A DNA stretch of 64,000 nucleotides from Parasponia andersonii (Eukaryota; Streptophyta; Magnoliopsida; Rosales; Cannabaceae): assembly GCA_002914805.1 (NCBI GenBank), contig JXTB01000380.1, forward strand, positions 189,554 through 253,553. The letters are read 5' to 3'. Below are positions 1-12,128 of this stretch, piece by piece. The stretch's first letter is position 1; each line of letters opens with the position of its first letter. The notes beneath the pieces are model-generated. The model worked only from the letters and a program-made list of their open reading frames with translations, had not been told where the DNA came from and did not search any database. A program made the translations under genes and the position numbers.

Positions 1-876
1 CTATTAGAGAATCTTAGATTATTCTGGAATTATATCGTGTGGCTTCCATACATGTTTATAAAATCGTGATCTTAGGTGATTTAGCAGATTTTCTACCCAA
101 GGTACAGTAAATTCTAGAATAATATCAAGTAGAGTTTTAAAGTATCGTTTAGTTATGTTCTGCATAGTTATTATATATATCTTGTTAAATGTTGTACATA
201 CCATAGGATCACACATGAGATACATCTTAGGTATTACGGTATTGTAGTGTGGAAACTAGTACACCTGTCTTCGGTGAGAGCTCGTAAACCCGCGCAAGGT
301 TTTCCTCTGATTATTTCCATTTGATAGGTATAGGCATTCAGTTGCTCCTCCGGTTTGGTAGGCTAGACACATAGGTGTCCCTACGGTTTTATGGGATAGT
401 TATCAGGTAGAGAGTACTTAGTACACATAGTACGAATTACTCTTGTTTGTGATGAGACGATGTAAACTCATGGGATAGGTTGATTTATGATATGTACAAA
501 TGTATATCTTTAGTTTTGGTTTTAAATATGCGACTACTCTAGATATTAATTATTTTATACCTAGTTTACAAATGGATTTTGGAAGATGTATTAACCATGC
601 AGATTTGGTAAAATTGCAACAATTTAAAAACAAGGGTAATTGAATTTCTACTGAGCATTCACCTGCTCACCCCCTTATTTTCTCCCCTTTCAGGTGTCGA
701 TTTATTTTGTAGTGATTATTTTGGTGGCCTGGCAAGTATGCTTGGTATATGATTACAGTTCCAATTCTCTTCATTAGTTGGTTTGTACTCTATATCAATT
801 CCCATTTTCTAAGTCAAAATTTATTTAGCCAATAGTAATATATTTACTGAGCACATGTATGAGGATGATTTTTATT
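1..876 (+). repeat. LTR segment of element A, first copy
   Basis: It matches 905-1780 with about 25 differences, mostly transitions, so it is near 97% identical by eye. It also matches the 3' LTR at about 7412-8288. It stops in mid-LTR at the N at 877. After the N the sequence resumes at an LTR position about 900 bp further upstream (equivalent to 7385). It could be a second LTR copy, the other haplotype, or a misjoin. Confidence 0.8.
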
Positions 877-877
877 N

Positions 878-2125
878 TCGTGAATTAAATAATATTTTAA
901 TGAACTATTAGAGAATCTTAGATTATTCTGGAATTATATCGTGTGGCTTCCATACATGTTTATAAAATCGTGATCTTAGGTGATTTAGCAGATTTCCTAC
1001 CCAAGGTACAGTAAATTCTAGAATAATATCAAGTAGAGTTTTAAAGTATCGTTTAGTTATGTTCTACATAGTTATTATATATATCTTGTTAAATGTTGTA
1101 CATACCATAGGATCACACATGAGATACATCTTAGGTATTACGGTATTATAGTATGCAAACTAGTACACCTGCCTTCGGTGAGAGCTCGTAAACCCGCGCA
1201 AGGTTTTCCTCTGATTATTCCCATTTGATAGGTATAGGCATTCAGTTGCTCCTCCGGTTTGGTAGGCTAGACACATAGGTATCCCTACGGTTTTATGGGA
1301 TAGTTATCAGATAGAGAGTACTTAGTACATGTAGTATGAGTTACTCTAGTTTGTGATGAGACGATGTAAACTCATGGGATAGGTTGATTTATGATATGTA
1401 CAAATGTATATCTCTGGTTTTGGTTTTAAATATGCGACTACTATAGATATTAATTATTTTATACCTAGTTTACAAATGGATTTTGGAAGATGTATTAACC
1501 ATGCAGATTTGGTAAAATTGTAATAATTTAAAAATAAGGGTAATTAAATTTCTACTGAGTATTCACCTGCTCACCCCCTTACTTTCTCCCCTTTCAGGTG
1601 TCGATTTATTTTGTAGTGATTATTTTGGTAGCCTGGCAAGTATGCTTGGTATATAATTACAGTTCCAATTCTCTTCATTAGTTGATTTGTACTCTATATC
1701 AATTCCCATTTTCTAAGTCAAAATTTATTTAGCCAATAGTAATATATTTACTGAGCACATGTATGAGGATGATTTTTATTATTAAATCGAGTACTTGGAA
1801 AATAAAGTGATTTTAGGTAAACTATTTGAACATTGAGCCTAAGGTTTTAAATTGAACTGTTTCATTAAACTTCACAAAATAATACAAGTTTTAAAACAAG
1901 TAAATAAGAATTTCCCCAAAACTAAAAAGAAAAAATTCCTAAAAAATTTAAAAATGGGAAAAAAAAAGAATAACAAAATTGGCCAAACCTGAAAATTAAC
2001 TAACCCTGAAGAAGAAAACCTTAAATTCAAAGAACTAAAATTTTTCCGAAAATTTAAAAAACAACGGTTAAAAATAATTTCAACTAAAAATAACAAAAAG
2101 CAAAACCCTGGAATTTTAAGCCGGA
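878..2125 (+). repeat. 5' LTR (3' part) of element A, second copy
   Basis: It is collinear with 7385-8638 of the 3' LTR. From about 1880 onward the match becomes poor because of the degraded consensus described separately. The LTR end is recognisable only approximately, near 2125, by comparison with the end of the 3' LTR. Confidence 0.7.
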
Positions 2126-3060
2126 AAAAATTGAAAACAAAACCTCAAACCTCAAAACCGGTTGGGAACCTGCCTGGGGGAATTTGGGGGTTAAAAAAGT
2201 GTGGAGAAAAAAAAAGAAAAAACACCACACACAAAAAAGAAAAAAGCGAAAAATATGGTCCCCATACTCAGACACACCCAAAACACCACATACACCCCCA
2301 AAAAGCAAAACTCGAAAACCCGGGAGAGAGATAAAACCCAAAAAGTAGACTCACAAAAGTCACAGAGAACACAAGAGAAAAAAAAATTGCGCCCCTCAAA
2401 AAATCCCAAAATCAAAAAAAAAAATAAGTTTTGGAACCCCAAGGCCAATAAAAGGAAAAACCAAAAAAAACCCGGAAGGTCCAAAAAAACAACTCCGGGG
2501 CCTGGAACCTGGGTGAAAAGAACTGAAAATGGTTGGAACTAGGGGAATGGGAATTGAAATTCCAAACCAAGTTGAAGAACCGAGAAGAAAATTTTGGAAA
2601 TTCCCAACAAGAAATAAGTGGAACTGATAAGGAAAAAGAAAAGCCAAGTTTCAATCAAGGAACAAAATAAAGAAAAGAAATTGGGAAAAAAAAAATAATC
2701 AACCCCAAGTTTAACAAAGTTAAGTTTCCGAAAGAAAATCCTGAAATAAGGAAAACCAAGCCGAATAAAAAAATGGTAAGAAAAGGTGGGGTTGCCTAAA
2801 AAAAAGAATGCAACTGGTTCGGCAAAGTTAATTTGGGGCCCCTAAAAAAAAAAACCTGGGAATTTTGAAAAACCAAGTAAAACTAAAAAACCGGGTAAAT
2901 GAACCTGAAAACTTTAAAAAATTCAAAATGAAAAACTTAAGTTTGAAAGAAAGAAAAAATTTAAATTGAACAAAGGAACAAAAAAAACAAAAAAGGTTTA
3001 AATTTGAAAAAAAAGTGGAAAAAAGGAAATCAACCTTTTCAAAGAAAGCAAGAATAAAAA
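1880..3060 (+). other. Low-quality-looking consensus inside element A
   Basis: The segment is full of A and C/G homopolymers and strikingly poor in T on this strand (for example 2200-2420). Even so it can be followed against normal family sequence: 2020-2125 matches 8520-8638, and 2125-2190 matches 46785-46830, where the primer-site region reads clearly. It returns to normal composition after about 3060. The long lysine-rich frames it produces on both strands are composition artefacts and not genes. I read it as badly polished long-read sequence, not biology. Confidence 0.65.
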
Positions 3061-6000
3061 AAAATTAATAATACTACTTGAATTTGAGATTTGTGAAATT
3101 ACCAAGAATATAAGATTTAAATATTTACTTTACTTAAAACTAGCTGTGGTACTAGTGAGGTCTCATTGCACATTTAGAGATGTTAAAAAAAATCCTAAAT
3201 GTTTTTCCTAATTTTGAAAATAGTAGATTCAATTGTTAAGAATTATCAAGTTTCTACTTCTCACATGATTTCGAATTTAAAGAAAGTTTTGCAAAAAAAA
3301 ATTGAATTATAAGGTAACTTGGAAATTGAACATAAAATTTTTACGGAAAAATATATGTAGAAACTTTTAGCAACAAAGTTGACTTCTTAGAAAATCTTTA
3401 GTGTGATTTAATATTATAGGCATATAAATTCTTAAAAGCTTGTACACATATTTCTAAGGTCAAATGTATAATATCTTGTTGTAAGAATTTTGCTAAATAA
3501 AATTAGTTTTGCTAACATATATAGAACTTTGTATAGATGGAGAAATTTTATATTTTAAAATCTTAGTTTGGAAGTTTTATGAAATCTTGTCATTATGACT
3601 TTATATGTCTTGGTGTTTGGATATATTTATTCTTCTGAACTTCTCCATTATATATATGACTTACCTAATTGAGGTATATACATGATTTTAGCGTTTATTG
3701 GATTGTTAAATCCTTATTAGTTAATAGATGTTTGTTGATTTGTTAGTTCAAGTTAGGTTAACTTTACCTTATTGATCTTAATGGGAAAATTGAGCACTTA
3801 TATGGTTGATTTGATTCGATATCTTAAGTTTTAGAAACTCCTAGTATTAGAGACTTAGGATGACATTTCATTTGAGTTTTTGAATAAAAATATTTTTGTT
3901 TCGAGTACCTAAGCCTTGCAGAGAATTAAATAGTGTAAATCGGCATATTGTATTTTTCTTTAAAATTCCATTCGAACTTTTTAATCCATGGAGTTTCTGC
4001 ATATTACAAAATTAGTTGGCTATTTAAAAAGGTTATTCTTTATAAACTTGTTTTATAAGTAGAGTGAGATTCAAAAAAAAAAAAAATTGCACTTGACACA
4101 ATCTATTATTTTCTAAAACACTTTGTAGGTTCTTCTTATTGTTAAAATATCTTTTGAAATTATTTTTTTCATAAAATTCTCAAAGTGTAATATTTTAAAA
4201 TTATAAAACCTAAAGAAAGCCTCACTAATGTATTATCTAAATTTTTTTTAAAAGAACTATCGAAAATTATTTGCATAACGTGGTTTACCAACAAAAAGTA
4301 AATATGCTTTTGAATCTCTTAGAAAGATATGTTTGAAAACTATAGAGAAGTCTTGAAAATTTTAAGAAAATTTCTATTATGTTTAACTATAATTTAAAAG
4401 AAATTGACATATTTTAAGTGCTTCATAGTTTAATTAGTAAATTATATATATATATATAATATTCTTCTTATTGCACTTACTTAGCTAAATAAGTGGAATT
4501 GGTGCGTTAGACACAAAATTGATTAATTGATGATGACAAGAATTAATCTTGTCGATGTATTCCCTCTTTGCGTTAATGGGCGAATACTCCTAGTAGTACT
4601 TTACTTGTGTTGACTCTTAGGAATTTTCAGTGATTCTGATTCAAATCTATTGTGAATTAGAGTCATCGTTGAGTTCATTGGTATTGAGTTCAGTTTGTGA
4701 CTCATTATTTGATTTGAGGTAGATCCAAGCATCATTATGGTGGTATAATCAATAGCATAGGGATCAGTTCACTCTTAAATCTATTGAGAGTTATTAAACT
4801 TTTGCTATTATATTTTAAAAATGAATACTTGAAGTTCAAGTTTGATTTACTTATGGCCAAGGTGAGACTTTATTATGAACTAGTGTAGTATTCCTATATG
4901 CCCCTAATTTTATGTCTCATGTTTTCAAAGATGTTTTTTTTTTAAAAAAAATTGTTTATGATTTTTAAAATGAAATGGGGTTAGATGGGAGACTGGTGTC
5001 ACTACAGAAATAGCTTATTCTATTGAAATCTTATTTCTGGGGTATCGTAGTTTGCTTAATAGTTTTATTTACGTATTGGGTATTGAGTCATTTCTATATG
5101 ACTTTCTCTTGTACCAAATAATTAGAAAGTCTTTGGAGGTAAGTAACAATCTAAGATTATTATTATAATCCTATGTTGGGTAAAGAGACTTGGAGAGTCT
5201 TTGGATTTAATTGTAGTTTGGGATATTATTATATGATATTACGTTAGATAAAAGACTTAGGGAGTCTTTGGACTATATTTGTTATATGGATAATTGTATT
5301 TTATATACATGGACTGTAGTGGTCCTATTGACATTTGTTGTGCTAAGTATTTCTGTGTTGAAAATTCTACTCATGGTGATTCTAGTCTTGTTCTTAACTA
5401 GAAATATCTTGTATCTATAATTATAACTTGATTGTATGAAGAACGACAAATAACTTATGTCGTTGTACTTTTATTGTCGTTTCTAATTTAAAAAAAATCT
5501 CGTCTATCTTAGGTGGTGTAATACAAATATATTTGTTTTAAATTTCAAATCTTGTTGAGTGAAATCTTGTGCTAATGAGGATATTATTTGAGTTTTTGGA
5601 CTCGATGATTATTTATACCCAAGTTTAGCATTAGACAAATGGAATTGTCCATGTGTGTTATTGATCTGGTATTATCTAGAGACGATATTATACATCTCTA
5701 ATATTTGATCTGCTACTCTGATTAGGTGCTTAACAATCAGTGCTCAAGTTATAGGAGTCTTGTACTTTCAACTACTAGTCTTCATTGTCGTTACTCCCTC
5801 TGTGACTAATTACTGACTCGAGGTCATTGTCTCTAATCTCTTGAATTGGGATCCCAGTATCTACTTATGAACTATCTTATGATTCCATATATTTCTTCGT
5901 GTACGTTCCTATCTCATACTCTTGTATGGTATCAATGTGTCAATGGCATTCGATGGCAGACAAGAAATATTTATTTCATACTTCTCGATTTACCTAGTGT

Positions 6001-6116
6001 TTGGCTCGGTACTAATTAATTTTGTAATCAATTATTTACCCTCATCCAATGGCTATTATAAGCTATACTACTCACACATCATGGTTTATATTTGAATTTC
6101 GGGACGAAATTTTTTT
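3061..6116 (+). other. Noncoding internal region of element A
   Basis: This AT-rich stretch has no reading frame of retrotransposon type. It aligns by eye with 47880-50597 of element B. Shared landmarks include GTGGTACTA near 3147, a GGCCAAGGTGAGAC block near 4855 and the hairpin cluster at 5121-5271. An (AT)n microsatellite lies at 4440-4459. Confidence 0.65.
5121..5271 (+). other. Cluster of three short hairpin-forming repeats
   Basis: Three repeats end in AGTCTTTGG, at 5121-5136, 5181-5204 and 5251-5271. The last two have complementary left arms; for example 5251-5271 has AAAGACT opposite AGTCTTT across a short loop. Element B has the same cluster at 49713-49866 and element C has one copy at 57883-57904. 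Conservation in an otherwise noncoding RNA suggests a cis-acting RNA signal such as packaging or dimerisation. The function is inference. Confidence 0.5.
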
Positions 6117-6129
6117 AAGGAGAGAAGGA
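6117..6129 (+). promoter_or_regulatory. Polypurine tract of element A
   Basis: The purine run AAGGAGAGAAGGA directly abuts the TG start of the 3' LTR. This is the expected position for the plus-strand DNA primer. Confidence 0.8.
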
Positions 6130-8638
6130 TGTAAAAATCCAAATTTATCAAAATTATTCTAGTTTTTTTGTCCAAAATAAAATAAAATAAATATATAATA
6201 TTTTAATTAAGTGGTGGGTTCCACTTTTGACACCTTTTCCCCTTAATATCTCTCGTATCCGGTACACTCTCTCTTTTTTTCTTTTTCTTTTTCCTTTTCT
6301 TTTTCTCCTTCTTTCTTCTTCCTTCTTCTTCTTCTTTTTCTTATTCTTTTTCATCATAAACTTAGTAAAACCAGTCACCATCATAGACGGCAAGCCGAAA
6401 CTTCTTTCCCTTATGATCGGTGTCGATCTTTTCCAGCAAATTAGTTCTGGTAAGCCGATTTCTAAGTTTATTTGGGCATTTTACAAATAAATTTGTGGCA
6501 TAATATAATTATTTTTGTGAAGTTGCTATGTTAAAATAATATTCGATTAGAGAGAAATCTTAAATTGAAAAACATGATATTTTTTTAATTCGGGACAAAA
6601 GTTATATTTTTAAAAATTGAATGATATAGGATTGAAGTCTGTTACTATTCAAAGTGGGCCTTGGGCTGAGCTTAGAAAATTGTTATTTTCAGAAATATTT
6701 ATGCAAAAATGACATTTTCACAAATAATCAGCAAAGTTGATATTTTTTCAAATATTTTTGAAAGTGATATTTTTCTAAATAATTATGTGATAATGATATT
6801 TTTTGAAATATTTCAGAAAAGTGATATTTATTTAAATAAATCAAAGATGATATTTTTCTAAATACTTTGAAAAATGGACATTTTTCTAATTAATTTCGAA
6901 AAGTGACATTTTGTAATTGTTAGATTTAGAGCCCGTTTAATGCTTAAGATCTCGAAATTTATTTTTGATTTCAAATTTGGATTTAATGAGGTTGAGAAAC
7001 AAATTTTGATATATAACATTGCTATATTTCAAAATGACATAAATTACGAGGCTCGTGAATAGTCATTTTGCGTGCTGTAGACATAGGTTTGGTCTGAACC
7101 CGAATTGATCAAACTATATATCTAACCTAATATTTTTGGATACTTTAAATTCAATAGTGAAGCTCGTTTCAAGATTTGAAGCTCCGATTGAAAATCGAGT
7201 TTTCAAACCAATCGATCAAATGTTCGAAAATAACGCCCGACCTTCCAAACGACACCCAAATGATGCCAAACTTTCTTCATAGTTCCGTAGCATTATTTGG
7301 ACACTCAATTGAGGTAGAGGTTCAATTACCTAGTTTTACATATGATTTAATTAAAAATTTACCTGATGACTATCTTGTGAAAAATCGTGAATTAAATAAT
7401 ATTTTAATGAACTGTTAGAAAATTTTAGATTATTCTAGAATTATATCGTGTGACTTCCATACATGTTTATAAAATTGTGATCTTGGGTGATTTAGCGGAT
7501 TTCTTACCCAAGGTATAGTAAATTCTAGAATAATATCAAGCGGAGTTTTAAAACATTGTTTGGTTAAGTTCTGCATAGTTATTTTATATATCTTGTTACA
7601 TATTGTATATATCATAGGATTATACATGAGATACATCTTAGGAATTGCGGTATTGTAGTAGACGAACTAGTACACCTGCCTTCGGTGAGAACCCGTAAAT
7701 CCGCGCGGGATTTTTCTCTGATTATTCCCATTCGATAGGTGTAGGCATTCAGTTGCCCCTCTAATTTGGTAGGCTAGACACATGGGTATCCCTACGGTTT
7801 TCTGTGATAGTTATCAGGCAGAGAGTATTTAGTACACATAATACGAATTACTTTAGTTTGTGATGAGAGGGTGTGAGCTCATGGGATAAGTTGATTTATG
7901 ATATGTACAAATGTATATTTCTGATTTTGGTTTTAAATATATGACTACTCTGGATATTAATAATTTTATCCCTAGTTTATAAATTGATTTTAGAAGAGGT
8001 ATTAACCATGCAAGTTTGGTAAAATTATAACAATACAAAAAAATAAAAGGTAATTGAATTTCTAAAGAGCATTCACATACTCATCCCCCTACTTCCTCCC
8101 CTTTCAGGTATCGATTTATTTTGTGATGATTATTCTGGTGGTCTGGCAAGTATGCTTGGTATATGCTTGTAGTTCCAATCATCTTCATTGGTTGGTTTGT
8201 ACTCTGTATCAATTCCCTTTTTCTAAATCAAAATTTATTTAGCTAATAGTAATATATTTACTGAGCACATGTATGAGGATGATTTTTATTATTAAATCGA
8301 GTACTTGGAAAATAAAGTGATTTTAGGTTAACTATTTGAACATTGGGCCTAGGGTTTTAAATTGAACTGTTTTGTTAAACTTCATGAAATAACACAAGTT
8401 TTTAAACTAGTTAATTAGGATTTTTGTTAAACTTAAAATAAAGAATTTCTTGGAAATTTTAAAATTAGTAGATAATATGATTATCAAATTTATCCAATCT
8501 TGTAATTTACTTACTCTTGAGGAATAAGTTTTAAATTTCAAGTACTTAAAATTTTTTTGAAATTTTAGAAACTACTATTTAATACTATTTTCACTTAAAA
8601 TTACTAAAAGTCATAATCTTGAAATTTTAGTCGTGACA
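6130..8638 (+). repeat. 3' LTR of element A
   Basis: This LTR of about 2.5 kb runs from TGTAAAAATCC to GTCGTGACA. It contains a polypyrimidine tract (about 6265-6350), then a splice-donor-like TCTGGTAAGC at 6446-6455, and the LTR core shared by all related LTRs here (about 7613-7890). The sequence beyond 8638 is unrelated to the element. Confidence 0.85.
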
Positions 8639-10136
8639 TTTTGCATAACGCATTAGCAAAATTAACTTTATTGGACAAACATATATAGGATGTTCACGGT
8701 GTCTCGTCCCTTCTAGAAGATATAGAACACCATCATCATATCTTCTGTGTGTAGATCATGTTTAGCTAATAAGAAAAATACTTGGATGAGTTTCGTCATC
8801 AACTTAATTGCTTTCCTATACGAAGATTGTTCAAGATTTGTATGGTTCTAATTTATCACCAAGAACAATGTACATAAGTCAAGCTTCGTGGCAGTTGATT
8901 GACTAATGTCACTCAAGGGATTGGAGGAGCAGCATCAATCGGGAAACATTTTAATATACCGCATCTGAATGCATCCCAAATAGTCTTATGGAAAGGGAAT
9001 TGGTCATATTATTATTATTATTATTATTATTTGTTTTCTTAATTTTTTTAAAATTTTTTTTGTGGTCATTAGAAGAGAGGTCGATCCAATTAGACCATAA
9101 AGGTATGAAATCAGTCTTGATAATCTTCTCAGCAGAATCAAATCAATCGTAATTAAAATATCTAGCTGTAGTCTTAAACTCTATAAGAATCCTTCTAAGC
9201 TTTAGATTATTAAATAGTTTTCGTTACCATCACTACCTATATATAGGCATGCCAAGAATATTAAAATGAGGTAAACCAATCGAGCAATGTCCTACTTTCC
9301 CAATATGCTGCCTATATAAAGTCCGAAGGCCAGGTGTAGATAGGTGACTCACCAAAGTCACTTGTGCTTTCACAAGTTTTTAATACCGCATTACCGTAAA
9401 TGGTATCCTAGAAACTTCTTTATACATATTAAAATAGGTCATTACCAATAAAGAATACACAAAAGTAATCATTTTAAGATTGAGTATATCAGCACCGGTT
9501 GGTGACTCATTAGAGGAGAAGCCGTTTTCGAGGAGACACCAACTACCCACTAGCTTTCCCCTTAGCTAGCTGAATCAGGAATTTAGTTTGCATTCCCAAT
9601 TAAAAAAACATTAATTTAGTAATTTTTTATCATGGACAAAATGTGGCTTGCATGATGTTTATGGAATCGTGGTACGTAATTGAATATATATGGTCGCTGA
9701 TATCATCATCATCTAGCTAGTACGGAATTAATCCAACTGTTTGAGAAGAGGCCAGCTGGTTTGCTCAAATTGGGTAAAAAGAATAAAGTAAGAACCTCTT
9801 TCATGCACCTTGTTCTTAACACGTGGCTTAAGCTGAACAAAAGAGATGTAGCTGGTTAGTGATCAAAAGCGGAAGTACTCAAACTGAACTTCGATTCAAA
9901 CCCCTTTAAAAGATCTTAACTATGTACTGATTGTGATATCATCAAGGTATATATCATATTCAAAATATAGAAAGTGACTTATATATATATATATATATGT
10001 TGAGATGAATATGAAAATGTATAACCCAATTACAAGTTCTAAGTAGATCTGGTTTTGCAATTTGATTGTGTCATAGAACTTGGGGACAGCATACGACCAA
10101 AGTGGGAGTAGCTAGCTTGCTATTATTATTGCAACT
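8639..10136. other. Intergenic region upstream of the MYB gene
   Basis: No gene is recognised. It holds a (TTA)n microsatellite at about 9010-9031, a TATATAAAG at 9311-9319 and an (AT)n run at about 9977-9999. The MYB promoter and 5' leader should lie in the right half. I cannot choose the core promoter between the two TATA-like sites. Confidence 0.4.
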
Positions 10137-11483
10137 ATGGTATCAGCAATGGGTCGGGGGATTCAAGAGCACCAAGGGTGGAGGAAAGGCCCCTGGACTC
10201 CCGAAGAGGATAAGCTACTTACTGAGTATGTCAACTTGAATGGTGAAGGAAGATGGAGTTCAGTAGCTAGGTGTGCAGGTAGTAAAATATATTATATATA
10301 TATATATGTACATATATTTGATTTTCTTAGTATTATGTACACATTAATTACTCTGAGCTAGTCTAGTTAACCATTATGCACTGACAATAATTAGTAGTTC
10401 TTATTACTTTGTTTAATTGCACTAAAGAATAACATACACATGATTACTTTATAATTAGCACTAACTTTAAGCAAATGAATTGGCTTTTCTTTACAAGCTT
10501 TCTAATAAGGTCCTATAATTAAGCTAGCTAGACATGCACTGAACTCTTCATATTGGGTTCATGCACTCAGGATTGAATAGGAGTGGGAAAAGCTGCAGGC
10601 TAAGGTGGGTGAATTATCTAAGGCCTGGTCTTAAAAGAGGCCAAATAACACCACAAGAGGAAGGCATCATCATTGAACTACATGCTCTGTGGGGTAACAA
10701 GTAAGTAATTATATTTATATAAATAATAACTGAATGACATATAGATACACAAAATAACACCATCCTTATATGTCTCTATACTACATGTTAATTACTTATT
10801 TACTCATATATGTTTGTTTCTATGTGTTTGTATAATTATACAGATGGTCAACCATAGCTAGATACTTGCCAGGGAGAACTGATAATGAGATAAAGAACTT
10901 CTGGAGAACTCACTTCAAGAAGAAAGAGAAATCATCTCGTAAGCAACAAAAGAGAAGGTCTCAACTTCTCAAAGAACAAAAACCGCAAAAGGGTCACAAC
11001 AATCATCATGATCACGATGATCATCATGATCAGCTACCCGGCCGCGTGGCGGCCATGGACGGCGCGGATCAAACAAAGACTAATCAAGATATTGATCATC
11101 AGGCACGAGATGTAACCATAAAGCACGAGAATATGGCTTTGACTAACAACCCCAGTTCGGATCAGAATATTAACGGCTCTCATAATCAGATTATTCAAAG
11201 CAGCTTACCACCTGTGATGTATCAAGACGATGCCGTTTCGTATTCTTGGTCCGACACCACAGCAGATCAGGAATATTATGGCTTATGGGGCGGTCTATGG
11301 GACCTAGTCGATCAGCAATATGGTCGTACGAACAACAATAATAATAATAATCAAGGCACAGCTGCTAACTATTATTATTACGGAGCAGCTGGGGACCATA
11401 TTATTAATCATTCAAACAAGAATATCATACCAATTCAAAACCAAGCTAGAGCTTTCTCTTCTTACGGCGGTGTATTTTTCTAA
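10137..11483 (+). CDS. R2R3-MYB transcription factor, three exons
   Basis: This is a DNA-binding transcription factor expected in the nucleus. The exons are 10137-10278, 10571-10700 and 10844-11483, with GT..AG introns, giving 303 residues. Exon 2 is 130 bp, the typical R2R3-MYB length. R2 has Trp at residues 20, 40 and 60. R3 has Ile73 then Trp92 and Trp111, all at the canonical 19-residue spacing. The recognition helices are present ([27 protein letters not shown]). R3 resembles the MYB27/MYB48/MYB59 kind from memory, but I do not assign an orthologue. The C-terminus is low in order: a basic stretch, a His/Asp run (142-154), an aromatic-acidic patch with three Trp (about 224-247) and seven Asn (254-260). 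A second in-frame ATG (10149) could be the start. A candidate AATAAA lies at 11653-11658. No break is seen. Confidence 0.9.
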
Positions 11484-12128
11484 GGAGAGCTAGATAGCTA
11501 GCTATAATATTTAAGCTAATTAACTAGCTAGCTAGGCTGGGTGTTGATTAAATTTATTAGTTTATATGAGGGAGTAATTACATGATGATTATTAATGTAT
11601 GTATTTAGCTTGTTAAATAGTCATGATTCCATAGGCACATGTGTAACACTCCAATAAAATTTGATTTGGCTATTATAAGTTAAACATATACACGTACTGA
11701 TCGATCGCGTGGTACTACTCATATAATAGAAGAATTTTAAATTAGGGCACTTGCATTTTTACAGAATTAATGTAGCACTCAGTATTTGCTATATTGTATG
11801 CTTCTATCCGTATTTAACTTGTTAATTAACCTCTACTTTTCCACTAATCTTTTTCTGTCTCACACAATGATAAATGAAAAACTTTGGCCAATAATTGTTT
11901 TATATGTTTCTATAGCACGCGGTACACCGGATACATCTATAGCTAGTACGTACTTAATATGGGTACTTTTTAACATTATTTTTAAAATATGGGTAATTAA
12001 CTATTTGACTAATTTTGATTATTATTACCAATTTTTTGATTAAGAGAGTTGTATAATAATTTTGACCAAATCTGACACAAATGATAATTTTAATTAAATT
12101 AATTTAATTTAGCAAAATATAGTGATAC
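11484..12128. other. 3' flank of the MYB gene
   Basis: The stretch is AT-rich. It starts with CTAGCTAG-type repeats directly after the stop codon and contains a candidate poly(A) signal at 11653-11658. No further gene is seen before the LTR at 12129. Confidence 0.4.

Larger units (their letters stand above)
1..8638 (+). mobile_element. Element A: long-LTR noncoding retrotransposon (LARD-like), 5' end outside window
   Basis: This is a long-LTR element whose 3' LTR (6130-8638) starts TGTAAAAATCC and ends GTCGTGACA. A polypurine tract directly precedes the 3' LTR. The same LTR sequence occurs at 1-876 and 878-2125, so the 5' LTR is cut by the window edge and partly duplicated. The internal region (about 2126-6129) has no gag or pol reading frame. 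Its sequence aligns by eye with the internal region of element B (46785-50610), which marks them as members of one family. The last bases before the polypurine tract read like the tail of a Ty3/Tekay-type pol (GGGACGAAATTTTTTTAAGG), which suggests derivation from such an element. That origin is inference. No flanking duplication can be tested because the left end is missing. Confidence 0.75.

Noticed and set aside
1872-2654. Overlapping frames on both strands of 67-113 residues, Lys-rich or Phe-rich
   Set aside because: They follow from the T-poor, homopolymer-rich degraded segment. The same positions in normal family copies have no such frames.
4440-4459. Short direct repeats considered as CRISPR-like or satellite arrays
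   Set aside because: They are simple AT microsatellites. No regularly spaced repeat-spacer structure exists anywhere in the window.
7430-7636. A 68-residue minus-strand frame that also occurs at 19-225
   Set aside because: It lies in the LTR, and its similarity only reflects the nucleotide repeat. The copy near 905-1130 has a stop in it.
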